From Rhodobacterales bacterium (GTDB lineage: Bacteria > Pseudomonadota > Alphaproteobacteria > Rhodobacterales > Rhodobacteraceae): a DNA stretch of 64,000 nt. Below the pieces are notes generated by a model. The model was not told the DNA's origin. It made no database searches and saw nothing but the letters and a program-made list of their open reading frames with translations. A program made the translations under genes and the position numbers. The stretch spans positions 77,321 through 141,320 of the forward strand of contig PDSA01000004.1 of NCBI GenBank assembly GCA_002748285.1. Direction: 5' to 3'. Below are positions 1 to 10,732 of the stretch, one piece after another; the first letter of the stretch is position 1; each line of letters begins with the position of its first letter.

Positions 1-1899
1 GGCGTTCTTAATCAGATTGACCAGAGCCTGAGAGATCATGGTCGCGTCCAGATCCAGCATCACCGGCTGATCGGGCAGCGTATGCTTGATGGTGACATCG
101 GGCAAGGCGGCCTCTTGCAGGGTAACTGCATCGCTGAGGATTTTGGCCAGGTCATGCTGGCGCAATTCGGGCTCGGGCATGCGAGCGAATTTTGAAAACT
201 CATCCACGATCCGGCGCAAATCCCCGGTCTGGCGGATGATCACGTCCGAATACTGCGCCAGCGTGTCGGCCTGATCGCCCACCAGCCGGGCAAATTTGCG
301 CTTGATACGTTCGGCTGACAGCTGAATCGGGGTCAGCGGGTTTTTGATCTCATGGGCGATGCGCCGGGCCACATCGCCCCATGCGGCCATGCGCTGCGCC
401 GAGACCAGATCCGTCACATCATCAAACGCAATCACATAGCCCTCAAGATGGCCATCCTCATTGCGCCGGGTGCTGATCCGCACCAGCAGATTTTCCAGCT
501 TACCCTGCCGGGTCAGTTTGATTTCCTGCTGCAAAACCTGATCATTGCGCTCCTTAAGCCGCTGCAAAAGCGGACCGAATTCGGGCACCGCAACGCTGAT
601 ATCGCCGCTACGCTCATCGGGCAGCGACAGCAGACGCTCGGCCGAGCGGTTGACGAAGGTCACCCGCCCCTGCTCGTCCAACCCGACCACACCCGAAGCC
701 ACCGAGCTGAGCACCGAGTCGAACAACCGCCGCCGGCGCTCGATCTGTTCGGTGTTTTCCATCAGCGTGTTGCGCTGGCCCTTGAGCTGACGGGTCATCT
801 GGTTGAAATACCGCCCCAGCATGGCAATCTCGTCATCGCCGCTTTCCTCGATCACCTGCACATCCAGATCCCCGGTGCCCACCTGCTGCGCCGCCGCCGC
901 CAGCCGGCCCACAGGGCGCGACAGCCTTTCGGCAAACCACAGCCCGAACCACACCGCCGCCAAAATCAGGATCAGCGCAAAGCCCAGATAGAGCAAGCCA
1001 AATTCCAACAGCAGCTTGCCGCGCTCGACCTCGAGCTTTTGGTAATCGGTGGCGGTTTCCTTGGTGTCGTCCAGCAGGTTCAGAATATCGCCATCGACAT
1101 TGCGCGACAGGTAAAGATAGCGATCGACATAGGCCTCCAGCTTGACCAGAGTGCGGAATTCATCATTGTCCCAATCCTGAATCACCACGATTTCACCGCC
1201 ATCCGCCCGGGCAATATCCGCCGGGCCAGGGCTTTCGAAATCAAACAGGTAAGAACGCTCGCCCCGCGCACGCAATCTGGCCGCGCCGTCGATTACATAG
1301 GCCTCGCGCAAACCGCGCTGGATTTGCTTCTGGCCTCGGGTCAGCAATTCGCGCAAATCGCCGTCATTCAGCAGATAGGTGGATTTTTTGCTGATATTCA
1401 GAAATCCAGCCAGCGCTTTGGTGTCCTGGATCAGGTCGCGGCGATGTTCGTCCTGATAGGCTTCGGCCGCAGACAGCGAGGTGTTCACCACCTGACGCAC
1501 CCGCTCGGAAAACCAGCCCTCCAGCCCGACATTCACCGTCAACACCGCAAACACCGCCACCAGAATGGTCGGAAACAACGCCACCAGAGCAAACACCCCG
1601 GTCAGGCGCAAATGTAGGCGGGAACCCGCCGATCGGGCGCGGCGGGCAGCGATCATTCGGGCGACTTTTTGCAAAACCAGCGCCGCAACCGCCAGAATAT
1701 AGATCAGATCGGTCAGCAGAATCAGCCGCAGGCCCGGATCAGATGCGCCCTTATCCATCGGCCCCAGAACGATATAAGTCGCCAGCACCAGAACCGGCCC
1801 CAACAGCACCAGCCCAAGGGTTCCGATATTCTGAAGCCGCCTTTTCTGCCGCAAACGGCCTATTTTTCGTGCTGTTGCACTTCTGCCAAGCCCTGACAC
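1..1899 (-). CDS. ntrY: Nitrogen regulation sensor histidine kinase NtrY (C-terminus off window)
   Basis: This is a membrane sensor kinase that phosphorylates NtrX; 633 residues are visible and the ATP-binding end lies beyond the left edge. I translated it from a GTG at 1897-1899, preceded by a GGGAG ribosome site nine bases upstream. The N-terminus has hydrophobic segments (GLVLLGPVLVLATYIVL, then DLIYILAVAALVL and a third near residue 105), followed by a periplasmic stretch and a HAMP/PAS-like linker. The H-box reads IAHEIKNPLTP, with the phospho-accepting His near residue 516, and the visible part ends in the N-box (NLIKNA). It sits about 100 bp downstream of ntrC on the same strand, the usual ntrBC-ntrYX order. 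Family assignment is secure. Confidence 0.93.
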   Translation of the reverse strand, partial: MSGLGRSATARKIGRLRQKRRLQNIGTLGLVLLGPVLVLATYIVLGPMDKGASDPGLRLILLTDLIYILAVAALVLQKVARMIAARRARSAGSRLHLRLTGVFALVALFPTILVAVFAVLTVNVGLEGWFSERVRQVVNTSLSAAEAYQDEHRRDLIQDTKALAGFLNISKKSTYLLNDGDLRELLTRGQKQIQRGLREAYVIDGAARLRARGERSYLFDFESPGPADIARADGGEIVVIQDWDNDEFRTLVKLEAYVDRYLYLSRNVDGDILNLLDDTKETATDYQKLEVERGKLLLEFGLLYLGFALILILAAVWFGLWFAERLSRPVGRLAAAAQQVGTGDLDVQVIEESGDDEIAMLGRYFNQMTRQLKGQRNTLMENTEQIERRRRLFDSVLSSVASGVVGLDEQGRVTFVNRSAERLLSLPDERSGDISVAVPEFGPLLQRLKERNDQVLQQEIKLTRQGKLENLLVRISTRRNEDGHLEGYVIAFDDVTDLVSAQRMAAWGDVARRIAHEIKNPLTPIQLSAERIKRKFARLVGDQADTLAQYSDVIIRQTGDLRRIVDEFSKFARMPEPELRQHDLAKILSDAVTLQEAALPDVTIKHTLPDQPVMLDLDATMISQALVNLIKNA

Positions 1900-1998
1900 G
1901 ATGGCACACTCCCTATAGGGGCGCGTCTGCGCTGGTCCACCAGATTTTGCGCCACTGCAAAACAATGGTGCCATTAAGACACGCCCATTGTTGCCGTT

Positions 1999-3351
1999 TT
2001 ACATCAATTTGCGCCGCCGTGTCACGCGAATATCACGCTCGGTCAGTTTTTTACGCAGGGTATTGCGGTTGATGCCCAAAAGCTGGGCGCATTTGGCCTG
2101 ATTGCCACCGGTGGCTTGCAGGGCGATGTCCAGCAGGGGGGTCTCCATCTCGTGCAGGATCCGGGCATAGAGCCCCGGCGGCGGCAAGGCCCCGGCGTGC
2201 AGATCAAAATAGCGCTGCAAATGGCGGGCGATGGCGTCCGAGAGCTTCTCTTGCCCTTCGCCCGGCACCGGTGCAGGCGGGGCTGCCGCCTCCAGCACCT
2301 GCCCGACCTCTTGCGCACTGATCTGCGGCGCGGCACTGGTGGCGCATAGCCGGCTCAGCACGTTTTGCAACTGGCGCACATTGCCGGGCCAGCTGTGGCG
2401 GCGCAGCTGTTCCAGCGCCTCGGGCGACAGGGTCTTTTTCGGCCCATCCCCCTGCCCCAGAAAGAACGCAGCCAGCGGCCCGATATCCTCAACCCGCTCG
2501 CGCAAAGCGGGCATGGTCAAGCAGACTCCGTTCAGTCGATAGTACAAATCCTGCCGAAACCCGCCGTCAGAGGCGTTTTGCAGCGGGTCAACTTGTGAAA
2601 TTGCAACAATTCGTGGCCCCTGCCCGTCACAGCGGTCAATCATCTGGCTGACCCGACCCTGAGCCTCAACGAGCAGCGCGCCGACCTCGTCCAGCACCAG
2701 CGTGCCATCCGCGGCGCGGGCAAAGGCACGCTCAACCGCCGCCGCATCGGCCAGATCGGCGGGCGCGGCCACCACAAAGGGGCGGGTGCGCCGCTCGCTC
2801 AGATCATGCAGCGTGCGGGCCAGCAGCGATTTTCCGGTGCCGCTCTCGCCCAGAATCAGCACCGGCAGAGCGCTGTTCACCACCCGGGCCATCAGGCTGT
2901 AAAGCTCCTGCATCACCGCCGAGCCCCCCACCAGCGGCAAAGCCCCCTGATCCGGCCCCGCAGGGGCGGCGGGCTTGCGGGCCTGACGGTTCATCTCGAA
3001 CGCGCGGGCGGCACTTTGCAACAGATCGGGCAGGTCGAACGGCTTGGGCAGATAGTCGAACGCCTTGACCTCGGCCGCTTTGACCGTGGTCATGATCGTG
3101 TTCTGGGCCGAGATCAGAATTACGGGAAGATCACCCCGCAAGCGATTGATTTCAGGGATCATTTCCAACCCATTGCCATCGGGCATCATCACATCGGAAA
3201 TCAGCAGGTCGCCCATCCCCTGCTCAACCCAGCCCATCAGAGTCACCATGGAAGCGGTCGCATGAACCTTGCACCCCGCCCGGGTAAACGCCTGCGTCAG
3301 AACCGTGCGGATCGTGCGATCATCATCGGCGATCAGAACCGTGCCATCCAT
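1999..3351 (-). CDS. ntrC: Nitrogen regulation response regulator NtrC, lacking the GAFTGA loop
   Basis: Response regulator of nitrogen assimilation, 450 residues. Domains in order: receiver (residues 1-120, phospho-Asp near 53 in [11 protein letters not shown]), AAA+ ATPase (Walker A GESGTGKS near 168-175, Walker B TLVLDEV near 217-223) and a Fis-type helix-turn-helix ([20 protein letters not shown]). The segment between [10 protein letters not shown] and the Walker B is about 25 residues shorter than in enteric NtrC and has no GAFTGA motif, the loop that contacts sigma-54. The same absence is known for Rhodobacter capsulatus NtrC, which works with sigma-70 RNA polymerase. Its ATG follows the ntrB stop directly (TAAATG), so the two are translationally coupled. 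Confidence 0.95.
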   Translation of the reverse strand: MDGTVLIADDDRTIRTVLTQAFTRAGCKVHATASMVTLMGWVEQGMGDLLISDVMMPDGNGLEMIPEINRLRGDLPVILISAQNTIMTTVKAAEVKAFDYLPKPFDLPDLLQSAARAFEMNRQARKPAAPAGPDQGALPLVGGSAVMQELYSLMARVVNSALPVLILGESGTGKSLLARTLHDLSERRTRPFVVAAPADLADAAAVERAFARAADGTLVLDEVGALLVEAQGRVSQMIDRCDGQGPRIVAISQVDPLQNASDGGFRQDLYYRLNGVCLTMPALRERVEDIGPLAAFFLGQGDGPKKTLSPEALEQLRRHSWPGNVRQLQNVLSRLCATSAAPQISAQEVGQVLEAAAPPAPVPGEGQEKLSDAIARHLQRYFDLHAGALPPPGLYARILHEMETPLLDIALQATGGNQAKCAQLLGINRNTLRKKLTERDIRVTRRRKLM

Positions 3352-4407
3352 TTATCCGCCCCCCTTTGCAGCGGGCGACACCGGCAAAGAGATGCGGAAA
3401 GCGGTGCGCCCGGGTTGAGTATCAACGGTGATCCACCCCTGATGGTCAGAAATGATTTTTGACACCAGAGCCAGCCCCAGACCAGTGCCATTTTCGCGCC
3501 CGGAAACGAAAGGGTCGAAAATATCGGCGGCGATGTCCGGCGGGATGCCGGGGCCGTTATCGCTGATCTCGAGCAAAATCGGCAAATGCTGGCGGCTGCC
3601 ATCCGAGCGACTGAGGCGCATATCGTGTTGAAACGCGCTGCGAATGCGGATCGTTCCGCCCTCTGCACCGGCCTGGCTGGCGTTTTTCAACAGGTTCAGC
3701 ACCACCTGCATCAGTTGATCCGGGTCTCCCCACACATCGGGCAGCGAGGGGTCGTAATCGACCTTGATCTGCATATGCGCGGCAAAGCCCAGCCTTGCGG
3801 ATTGGCAGGCGCGCTCCAACACGTCATGGATGTTGAAAGCGCGGCAATCGGGCGGGCTGACATCGCCGAATTGCTCGACCTGATCCAGCAACGCCACCAC
3901 CCGGCGGGCCTCGGATACGATCAGATCGGTCATTTCCTGATCGGCTTTGGGCAGATTCATCGCCAACAGCTGCGCCGCGCCGGTGATCCCGGCCAGCGGG
4001 TTCTTGATTTCATGCGCCAGCATCTCTGCCATGCCAATCGCCGATTTGGGAGCACCGGCGGGGCGAACCTGCTGGCTGACCTCGCGTGGCGACAGCAGCA
4101 ACAGCAGCCGTGGATCGCTCAGCGACATCGGCGCGATGCGGATATTGCAGCGCCCCGGCGGGCGGTTGCGGCTGGCCACATCCACATCCTTGATCAGCAT
4201 CGGGCTATTATCGGCGCGCACCCGGGCAAAGGCCCGTTCCAGATCGACCCCGACATCCAGCACCTCGACACAGCGCCGCCCGATCAGCGTTCTGGCCGAG
4301 GCCACCACAAAGCCCTCGCCCGCATCATTCACCGCCCCGATCTGGCCCTGTTCGGTGATCAGAAAAGCGGGCATGGGCAGGGCGTTCCACAGGGTCTGAA
4401 AGCTCAT
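3352..4407 (-). CDS. ntrB: Nitrogen regulation histidine kinase/phosphatase NtrB
   Basis: Soluble sensor kinase that controls NtrC phosphorylation, normally in response to PII protein; 351 residues. An N-terminal PAS domain (ALPMPAFLITEQGQIGAVND) is followed by the H-box LAHEIKNPLAG with His near residue 132, an N-box (LLNLLKNASQAG) and G-boxes (DNGPGIP, GTGLGLAL). The open frame extends about 150 codons further upstream, but that part lies inside dusB. The chosen ATG overlaps the dusB stop as ATGA and gives the normal NtrB length. No membrane segments are seen. Confidence 0.95.
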   Translation of the reverse strand: MSFQTLWNALPMPAFLITEQGQIGAVNDAGEGFVVASARTLIGRRCVEVLDVGVDLERAFARVRADNSPMLIKDVDVASRNRPPGRCNIRIAPMSLSDPRLLLLLSPREVSQQVRPAGAPKSAIGMAEMLAHEIKNPLAGITGAAQLLAMNLPKADQEMTDLIVSEARRVVALLDQVEQFGDVSPPDCRAFNIHDVLERACQSARLGFAAHMQIKVDYDPSLPDVWGDPDQLMQVVLNLLKNASQAGAEGGTIRIRSAFQHDMRLSRSDGSRQHLPILLEISDNGPGIPPDIAADIFDPFVSGRENGTGLGLALVSKIISDHQGWITVDTQPGRTAFRISLPVSPAAKGGG

Positions 4408-5384
4408 GCCGCGATCCTGTGGCCATCCAGCGCCCCGGGCAGCAGGCGCAGAACCTGCGCGGCATCGGTTTCGGTCAGCACTTGTTTGCGTAAGGGTTTG
4501 GGGGTGTCGGCGGCGTCCATATACCAGCCCAGATGCTTGCGGGCGACCTTGTTGCCCAGCTCTGTGCCGTAAAAAGACAGCATGGAATCGTAATGCCCGC
4601 ACACCATCTGCGCAAAATCCGCCCCGGTGGGCAGCTCGGGCGGGCGGGTGCCGTAGATCCCGGCGGCGATCTGCGCCAGACGCCACGGTGCCCCCTGCAC
4701 CCCGCGCCCCAGCATCACTCCATCGGCCCCAGATTGCTGCAACGCCGTCTGAGCCGAACCCAGATCCACAATATCGCCATTGGCAATCACCGGGATCTGA
4801 ACCGCCTGTTTGATCGCCGCAATCGCCGCCCAATCGGCGCGGCCTTTGTAAAACTGGCAACGGGTGCGGCCATGGATGGTGATCATCTGCACCCCGGCGC
4901 TTTCGGCGCGTTTGGCCAGATCGGCGGCGTTCAGGCTGTCATCATCCCAGCCCAGCCGGGTTTTCAGCGTCACCGGCACCGGCACCGCCTGCACCACCGC
5001 TTCGATCAGGCGCAAAGCATGATCCAGATCGCGCATCAACGCCGAGCCAGACAGGCCATTGACCACCTTTTTCGCCGGGCAACCCATATTGATGTCAATG
5101 ATCCGGGCTCCATTGTCGGCGACCATCCGGGCGGCCTCGGCCATGGGGGCGGCTTGCCGTCCGGCCAGCTGAACGGCGGTGTTGGCCTCGTTCAGGCCCA
5201 GCTCGGCACGTTCGCGCACACCGGGTTTGCCCTCGAGCATATCATGGCTGGCGACCATCTCGCTGACCACCAGCCCGGCTCCGAAACCGGAGACCAGCCG
5301 GCGAAACGGCAAATCGGTGATCCCGGCCAGTGGGGCCAGAAACACCGGGGGGGAAAGTGGGATATCTGCCAGTTTTATAGTCAA
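4404..5384 (-). CDS. dusB: tRNA-dihydrouridine synthase DusB (NifR3)
   Basis: FMN-dependent enzyme that reduces uridine to dihydrouridine in the tRNA D-loop. The start of the TIM barrel (PVFLAPLAGITDLPFR), the catalytic-loop motif MGCPAKKV and GDIVD are all visible. I chose a TTG start at 5382-5384 because it has an AAGGA ribosome site eight bases upstream and gives about 326 residues, close to family length. An ATG at 5451-5453 would add 23 residues that do not resemble the family. This gene directly precedes ntrB with an ATGA overlap, the nifR3-ntrB-ntrC operon known from Rhodobacter. The start is less certain than the identity. Confidence 0.9.
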   Translation of the reverse strand: MTIKLADIPLSPPVFLAPLAGITDLPFRRLVSGFGAGLVVSEMVASHDMLEGKPGVRERAELGLNEANTAVQLAGRQAAPMAEAARMVADNGARIIDINMGCPAKKVVNGLSGSALMRDLDHALRLIEAVVQAVPVPVTLKTRLGWDDDSLNAADLAKRAESAGVQMITIHGRTRCQFYKGRADWAAIAAIKQAVQIPVIANGDIVDLGSAQTALQQSGADGVMLGRGVQGAPWRLAQIAAGIYGTRPPELPTGADFAQMVCGHYDSMLSFYGTELGNKVARKHLGWYMDAADTPKPLRKQVLTETDAAQVLRLLPGALDGHRIAA

Positions 5385-5458
5385 ATGCCTAATCCTTGTG
5401 CATATCCGCCTTGCTAACGGCGGCGACAAGGAAAGGCAATCATTGATCGGCATGGGGC

Positions 5459-6250
5459 TTAGCCCTGTGTGACAAAAGCGCGGATGGCCCCGGCAACGGC
5501 CTCTGGGTGGGTCAGCGGTGCCATATGCCCCGCCCCGGCAATCTGCTGGCGCTGAAAATGCGGCAGGCGTGCGGCCAGCGCATCGCCGATGGCGGTGATG
5601 ATCTGCGGCGACTGGCTGCCTTGCAGAAACAGCACCGGAACGCCCAAAGACTCAAGCCTCCCCTCGGCCAGCATCGCGCTGTTGTCCTCCTCAAGCGCCG
5701 GAGCGCTGGCGGCGACCAGATCAATGCGCTGGAGCATATAGCCCTGCTGCTCGGCCGTCAGCCCGGCCCAGCCACCGCCCCACATGTCGATAAAAAACGC
5801 TGCCGCCCGCGCCCGGTCACCGGCCTGCATGGCGTCGAAAAACGGCTGAAATTCGGCCACATGCTGCTGATAGGCTGCGCTGCCCCGGGCGGCGGCGAAC
5901 AGCACCGGTTCAATCAAGGTCAGGCTGCGCACCTTGTCCGGGTGGCGCAGCGCCAACCGCAAGGCGACCGTGCCGCCAAAGGAATGGCCGATCAGATGCA
6001 CCGCCTCGCCCAGAAACGGCTCGGCTGCGGCGCAACAGGCGCTGTGATAATCCGCCTGACCATCCCACAGCCCCCCGCGCCCATGGCCCGGCAGATCAAT
6101 CGCCACCATGCTCAGATCATCGAGCAAACACCCGGCCACCCTGCGCCAACTGTCCGAGCTGGCCAGCGCCGGATGCAACAACAGCGCGGGCTCTGCACCC
6201 TGCCCCTTTTGCGGCCCCCGGCCCCATTTCTGACTAAAAATTTCGCTCAT
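5459..6250 (-). CDS. Alpha/beta hydrolase
   Basis: A 263-residue alpha/beta-hydrolase fold protein. The nucleophile elbow is LIGHSFGGTVAL (catalytic Ser in GHSFG), the oxyanion region is around LLHPALASSD, and the catalytic His is in GAGHMAPLTHP near the C-terminus. The frame is open about 30 codons further upstream, but MSEIFSQKWG aligns with the family start and has AGGA upstream. Substrate is not predictable; esterase, lactonase or bromoperoxidase-like activities are all possible. It is divergent from prs and shares its strand with dusB, whose start is 74 bp downstream. Confidence 0.8.
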   Translation of the reverse strand: MSEIFSQKWGRGPQKGQGAEPALLLHPALASSDSWRRVAGCLLDDLSMVAIDLPGHGRGGLWDGQADYHSACCAAAEPFLGEAVHLIGHSFGGTVALRLALRHPDKVRSLTLIEPVLFAAARGSAAYQQHVAEFQPFFDAMQAGDRARAAAFFIDMWGGGWAGLTAEQQGYMLQRIDLVAASAPALEEDNSAMLAEGRLESLGVPVLFLQGSQSPQIITAIGDALAARLPHFQRQQIAGAGHMAPLTHPEAVAGAIRAFVTQG

Positions 6251-6359
6251 TTTTATGCTTTTTCCTGCTTTTGCTTTCCTTGAACCTAACCGGATGGTAA
6301 GCGGTGTCAACGTCGCGAATCTATTGATCCTAAGCTGCCACAAAAGGACTTAGCCTGTT

Positions 6360-7385
6360 ATGCCGACCAGCCCCAAGCCACTGCTTATCTCAGGAAATGC
6401 CAATCGCCCGCTTGCCGAAGAAATCGCCCGTTATGCGTCGCTGAATTCCGATCTGGATGTCTCGCTGCTGGATGCGCGGGTTGAGGAATTCAACGACAAA
6501 GAGATTTTCGTCGAAGTGTTCGAAAATGTGCGCTGTGAGGATATGTTCATCATTCAGCCCACCTCGAACCCGGCCAATGACAATCTGATGGAGCTGCTGA
6601 TCATCGCCGATGCCCTGCGCCGCTCCTCGGCTGCGCGGATCACTGCGGTGATGCCCTATTTCGGCTATGCCAGACAGGATCGCCGCACCAAGGCCCGCAC
6701 CCCGATTTCGGCCAAGCTGGTGGCCAATCTGATCACCCAAGCTGGCATTGACCGGGTGCTGACCATGGATCTGCACGCCACGCAAATTCAGGGCTTTTTT
6801 GATATTCCGGTGGATAACCTTTACGCTTCGCCGGTGTTTGCCCTAGACATCATGCACCATTTCGGGGACCGCATGGACAAGGTTACCATCGTTTCGCCCG
6901 ATGTGGGTGGGGTGGCGCGGGCGCGGGATCTGGCGCAGCGCACCGGCTCGGGGCTGTCGATTGTCGATAAGCGGCGCTCCAAACCCGGCGAGATTGCTGA
7001 AATGAAGGTGATCGGTGATGTTGAGGGGCAGATTTGCATTATCGTCGATGATATTTGCGACACCGCCGGCACGCTGTGCAAAGCCGCTGAGGTGCTGATC
7101 GAACATGGCGCAGCCGAGGTGCATTCCTACATCACCCATGGGGTGCTGTCCGGCCCGGCGGTTGAGCGGATCGAGGCTTCGGTGATGAAGCATCTGGTCA
7201 TCACCGATTCCATTCAGGCCACCAAGCCGGTGCAAGACGCCCCAAAAATCCGCATCGTGCCGATTGCGCCGCTGTTTTCGCAGGCGATTTTGAACACCTG
7301 GGGTGGCACGTCGGTGTCATCTCTGTTTGATGTCAACACGCTGAAGCCGCTTTATAAGGGCAGCAATTGGGGCAATAAATCCTGA
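6360..7385 (+). CDS. prs: Ribose-phosphate pyrophosphokinase (PRPP synthetase)
   Basis: Makes PRPP from ribose 5-phosphate and ATP for purine, pyrimidine, histidine, tryptophan and NAD synthesis. The 341-residue protein shows the ATP/metal-binding region ([20 protein letters not shown]), the catalytic region [10 protein letters not shown] and the PRPP loop [13 protein letters not shown]. It is slightly longer than E. coli Prs (315), with a short N-terminal extension seen in alphaproteobacterial forms. It is monocistronic and divergent from the hydrolase; the 109-bp gap must hold both promoters. Confidence 0.96.
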   Translation: MPTSPKPLLISGNANRPLAEEIARYASLNSDLDVSLLDARVEEFNDKEIFVEVFENVRCEDMFIIQPTSNPANDNLMELLIIADALRRSSAARITAVMPYFGYARQDRRTKARTPISAKLVANLITQAGIDRVLTMDLHATQIQGFFDIPVDNLYASPVFALDIMHHFGDRMDKVTIVSPDVGGVARARDLAQRTGSGLSIVDKRRSKPGEIAEMKVIGDVEGQICIIVDDICDTAGTLCKAAEVLIEHGAAEVHSYITHGVLSGPAVERIEASVMKHLVITDSIQATKPVQDAPKIRIVPIAPLFSQAILNTWGGTSVSSLFDVNTLKPLYKGSNWGNKS

Positions 7386-7406
7386 TCTGACACTGGCGGA
7401 GGGGGC

Positions 7407-7757
7407 TTAATACAGCTCCCAGTCATCTTCGCCTTTGACCTCGCCAAATGCCATCCAATCAACCCGCATCCTTGCGATGCGGGTATCTCCCCAAGTGCTG
7501 AACACCATTTCAAAGCCGCTCGAGGTAATCTGCCGGGAGGATAGGTCGGCGCGTTGATTGGTGTCACTGTCGAAATCCCACAGAGACACCGAAAGCTGCA
7601 CCACCGGCGGGCGGATAAAGGTTTCGGGGAAGGTGATGATCTGACTGAGGCTGCGCGTGCCGTGACCAGCCCACATTTCGCCATCATGTTCGTAATCGGA
7701 AAACAAAACGACCGAGCCACTTTGAATCCCCAGATTATGGCTGTTGATTTTCAGCAT
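7407..7757 (-). CDS. H-type lectin domain protein
   Basis: A 116-residue protein made almost entirely of one H-type lectin domain, a small beta-sandwich first seen in snail agglutinin and discoidin. The recognisable pattern is an aromatic/Gly-rich start (LFSDYEHDGEMW), a beta-strand block FIRPPVVQLSVSLWDFD, and the C-terminal GFEMVFSTWGDT followed by WMAFGE. I used the ATG at 7755-7757, preceded by AAGGCGAAG, rather than one 14 codons upstream. No signal peptide is visible, so a surface role is not supported. It lies downstream of the atp terminator on the same strand. Function unknown beyond the fold. Confidence 0.7.
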   Translation of the reverse strand: MLKINSHNLGIQSGSVVLFSDYEHDGEMWAGHGTRSLSQIITFPETFIRPPVVQLSVSLWDFDSDTNQRADLSSRQITSSGFEMVFSTWGDTRIARMRVDWMAFGEVKGEDDWELY

Positions 7758-7895
7758 TCTTGCTTCGCCTTTCAGGCCCCCAAGCCGGGGTATTGGCATA
7801 GATTGCGAAAAAATTCAACTTAAACTGATGCCGGATGCTGTTTGGCGTTCATCAGCCTGCTCTGATACGCTTGGAATCCCCCCCAAACACAACAA

Positions 7896-7919
7896 AACCC
7901 CGCACGTCCATGCGGGGTT
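7896..7919 (-). terminator. Rho-independent terminator of the atp operon
   Basis: A perfect 9-bp stem (AACCCCGCA/TGCGGGGTT) with a 6-base loop, read on the minus strand and followed by TTTTGTTGT. It lies 44 bp beyond the atpC stop and before the lectin-domain gene, so it should end atpHAGDC transcription. Confidence 0.85.
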
Positions 7920-7962
7920 CTGTCCTGTCAATCTCGATCTGATCGCAAAGCGGCAGGGTGGA

Positions 7963-8358
7963 TTAATCCATGTCGTCCAGAAGTTGCGCCATATCGGCCA
8001 CCAGCTTTTCCGCAGCGCTCTTATCCTCGTGATCGGCATTCTCAGCCTTCTCACGGGCAAATTTCAGCGCCCCTTCCAGATCAGCCTTGGTCACTTCGCT
8101 GCCCATATGCGCCTGTTCGGCCAGAACAGACACACCGGTCGGCGTGATCTCGACAAACCCGCCGGTGACAACGAAATCAGCTTGGCCATCCGGGCCATTG
8201 ACCTTGACCACCCCCGGACGCAGTGAACTGATCACCGGAGCATGGTCGGGCAATACGGTCATATCGCCCTCGGCCCCTGGCAGCTGCACATCGCTGGCCT
8301 GCAAAGAGGCCAGACTGCGCTCTGGTGAGACCAGATCAAATTGCATTGTATCAGCCAT
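7963..8358 (-). CDS. atpC: F1 ATP synthase subunit epsilon
   Basis: Subunit of the F1 central stalk that couples gamma rotation and inhibits ATP hydrolysis; 131 residues. The N-terminal beta-sandwich (MQFDLVSPERSLASLQ, then GAEGDMTVLPDHAPV) is diagnostic. The C-terminal helical part is short, as is usual in alphaproteobacteria. It is the last gene of atpHAGDC, 11 bp after atpD and just before a strong terminator. Confidence 0.96.
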   Translation of the reverse strand: MADTMQFDLVSPERSLASLQASDVQLPGAEGDMTVLPDHAPVISSLRPGVVKVNGPDGQADFVVTGGFVEITPTGVSVLAEQAHMGSEVTKADLEGALKFAREKAENADHEDKSAAEKLVADMAQLLDDMD

Positions 8359-8369
8359 ATCAGCCCCCT

Positions 8370-9821
<1,452 letters not shown>

Positions 9822-9824
9822 CTA

Positions 9825-10700
9825 CTAGAGTGCTTCCGCACCCGAAATAATTTCAATCAGTTCGTTGGTGATGATTGCCTGACGTGACCGGTTGAATTCG
9901 ATCGTCAGCGCATCGATCATCTCGCCTGCATTGCGTGTCGCATTGTCCATTGCCGACATCCGCGCACCTTGTTCCGAGGCGCCGTTTTCCAACAGAGCCG
10001 CAAACATTTGCGTGGCAACGCCGCGTGGCAACAGATCTTTCAGGATTTCATCTTCGCCGGGTTCGTAATCGTAAACCGTGCTGTTCTTGTCATCTTCGGC
10101 AACGTCGAAAGAGGCCGGGATGATTTGCTGCATGGTCGGTTCCTGAACCGCAACATTGATGAAAGTGTTGTAAAAAATCGTCGCAACGTCGAATTCACCG
10201 GCGTCAAACCGATTGAGAACGTCATCGGCAATCGCATGGGCATTGGCATAGCCCACACGCTTGACCTCGGACAGATCGACGTGATGGATCATCACATCCT
10301 TGAACTCGCGCTTCAGCTGATCGCGGCCTTTTTTGCCGACCGTGATGATTTTCACGGTTTTGCCCACCTCGGTCAGCTCTGCTGCCTTGGCGCGCGCCAT
10401 GCGAACGATGGACGAGTTGAACCCGCCGCACAGCCCGCGTTCACCGGTCATCACGATCAAAAGATGCACATGATCCGCCCCGCTGCCTTTCAGCAGCCTG
10501 GGTGCGGATTCGCTATCGCCAACCGAAGCCGCCAGCCCGCCCAGAACAGCCGTCATCCGGGCTGTGTAGGGGCGGCCCTGTTCGGCAGCCTCTTGCGCGC
10601 GGCGCAGTTTCGCCGCGGCAACCATTTGCATGGCTTTGGTGATCTTGCGCGTGTTTTTGACGCTGTCGATCCGGTTTTTTAGGTCTTTAAGATTAGGCAT
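9825..10700 (-). CDS. atpG: F1 ATP synthase subunit gamma
   Basis: Rotating central shaft of F1, 291 residues. The N-terminal coiled-coil helix ([31 protein letters not shown] shortened here as [15 protein letters not shown]) and the C-terminal helix ([20 protein letters not shown]) are the conserved shaft, and [11 protein letters not shown] is the mid-protein signature. Placed between atpA and atpD in the normal order. Confidence 0.97.
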   Translation of the reverse strand: MPNLKDLKNRIDSVKNTRKITKAMQMVAAAKLRRAQEAAEQGRPYTARMTAVLGGLAASVGDSESAPRLLKGSGADHVHLLIVMTGERGLCGGFNSSIVRMARAKAAELTEVGKTVKIITVGKKGRDQLKREFKDVMIHHVDLSEVKRVGYANAHAIADDVLNRFDAGEFDVATIFYNTFINVAVQEPTMQQIIPASFDVAEDDKNSTVYDYEPGEDEILKDLLPRGVATQMFAALLENGASEQGARMSAMDNATRNAGEMIDALTIEFNRSRQAIITNELIEIISGAEAL

Positions 10701-10732
10701 TTACCAATCTCCACCCTATAAGCCATTAAAAT

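Noticed and set aside
352..1617. Long plus-strand open frame opposite ntrY
   Set aside because: It mirrors the ntrY coding strand, is His/Gln/Arg-rich and has no family features.
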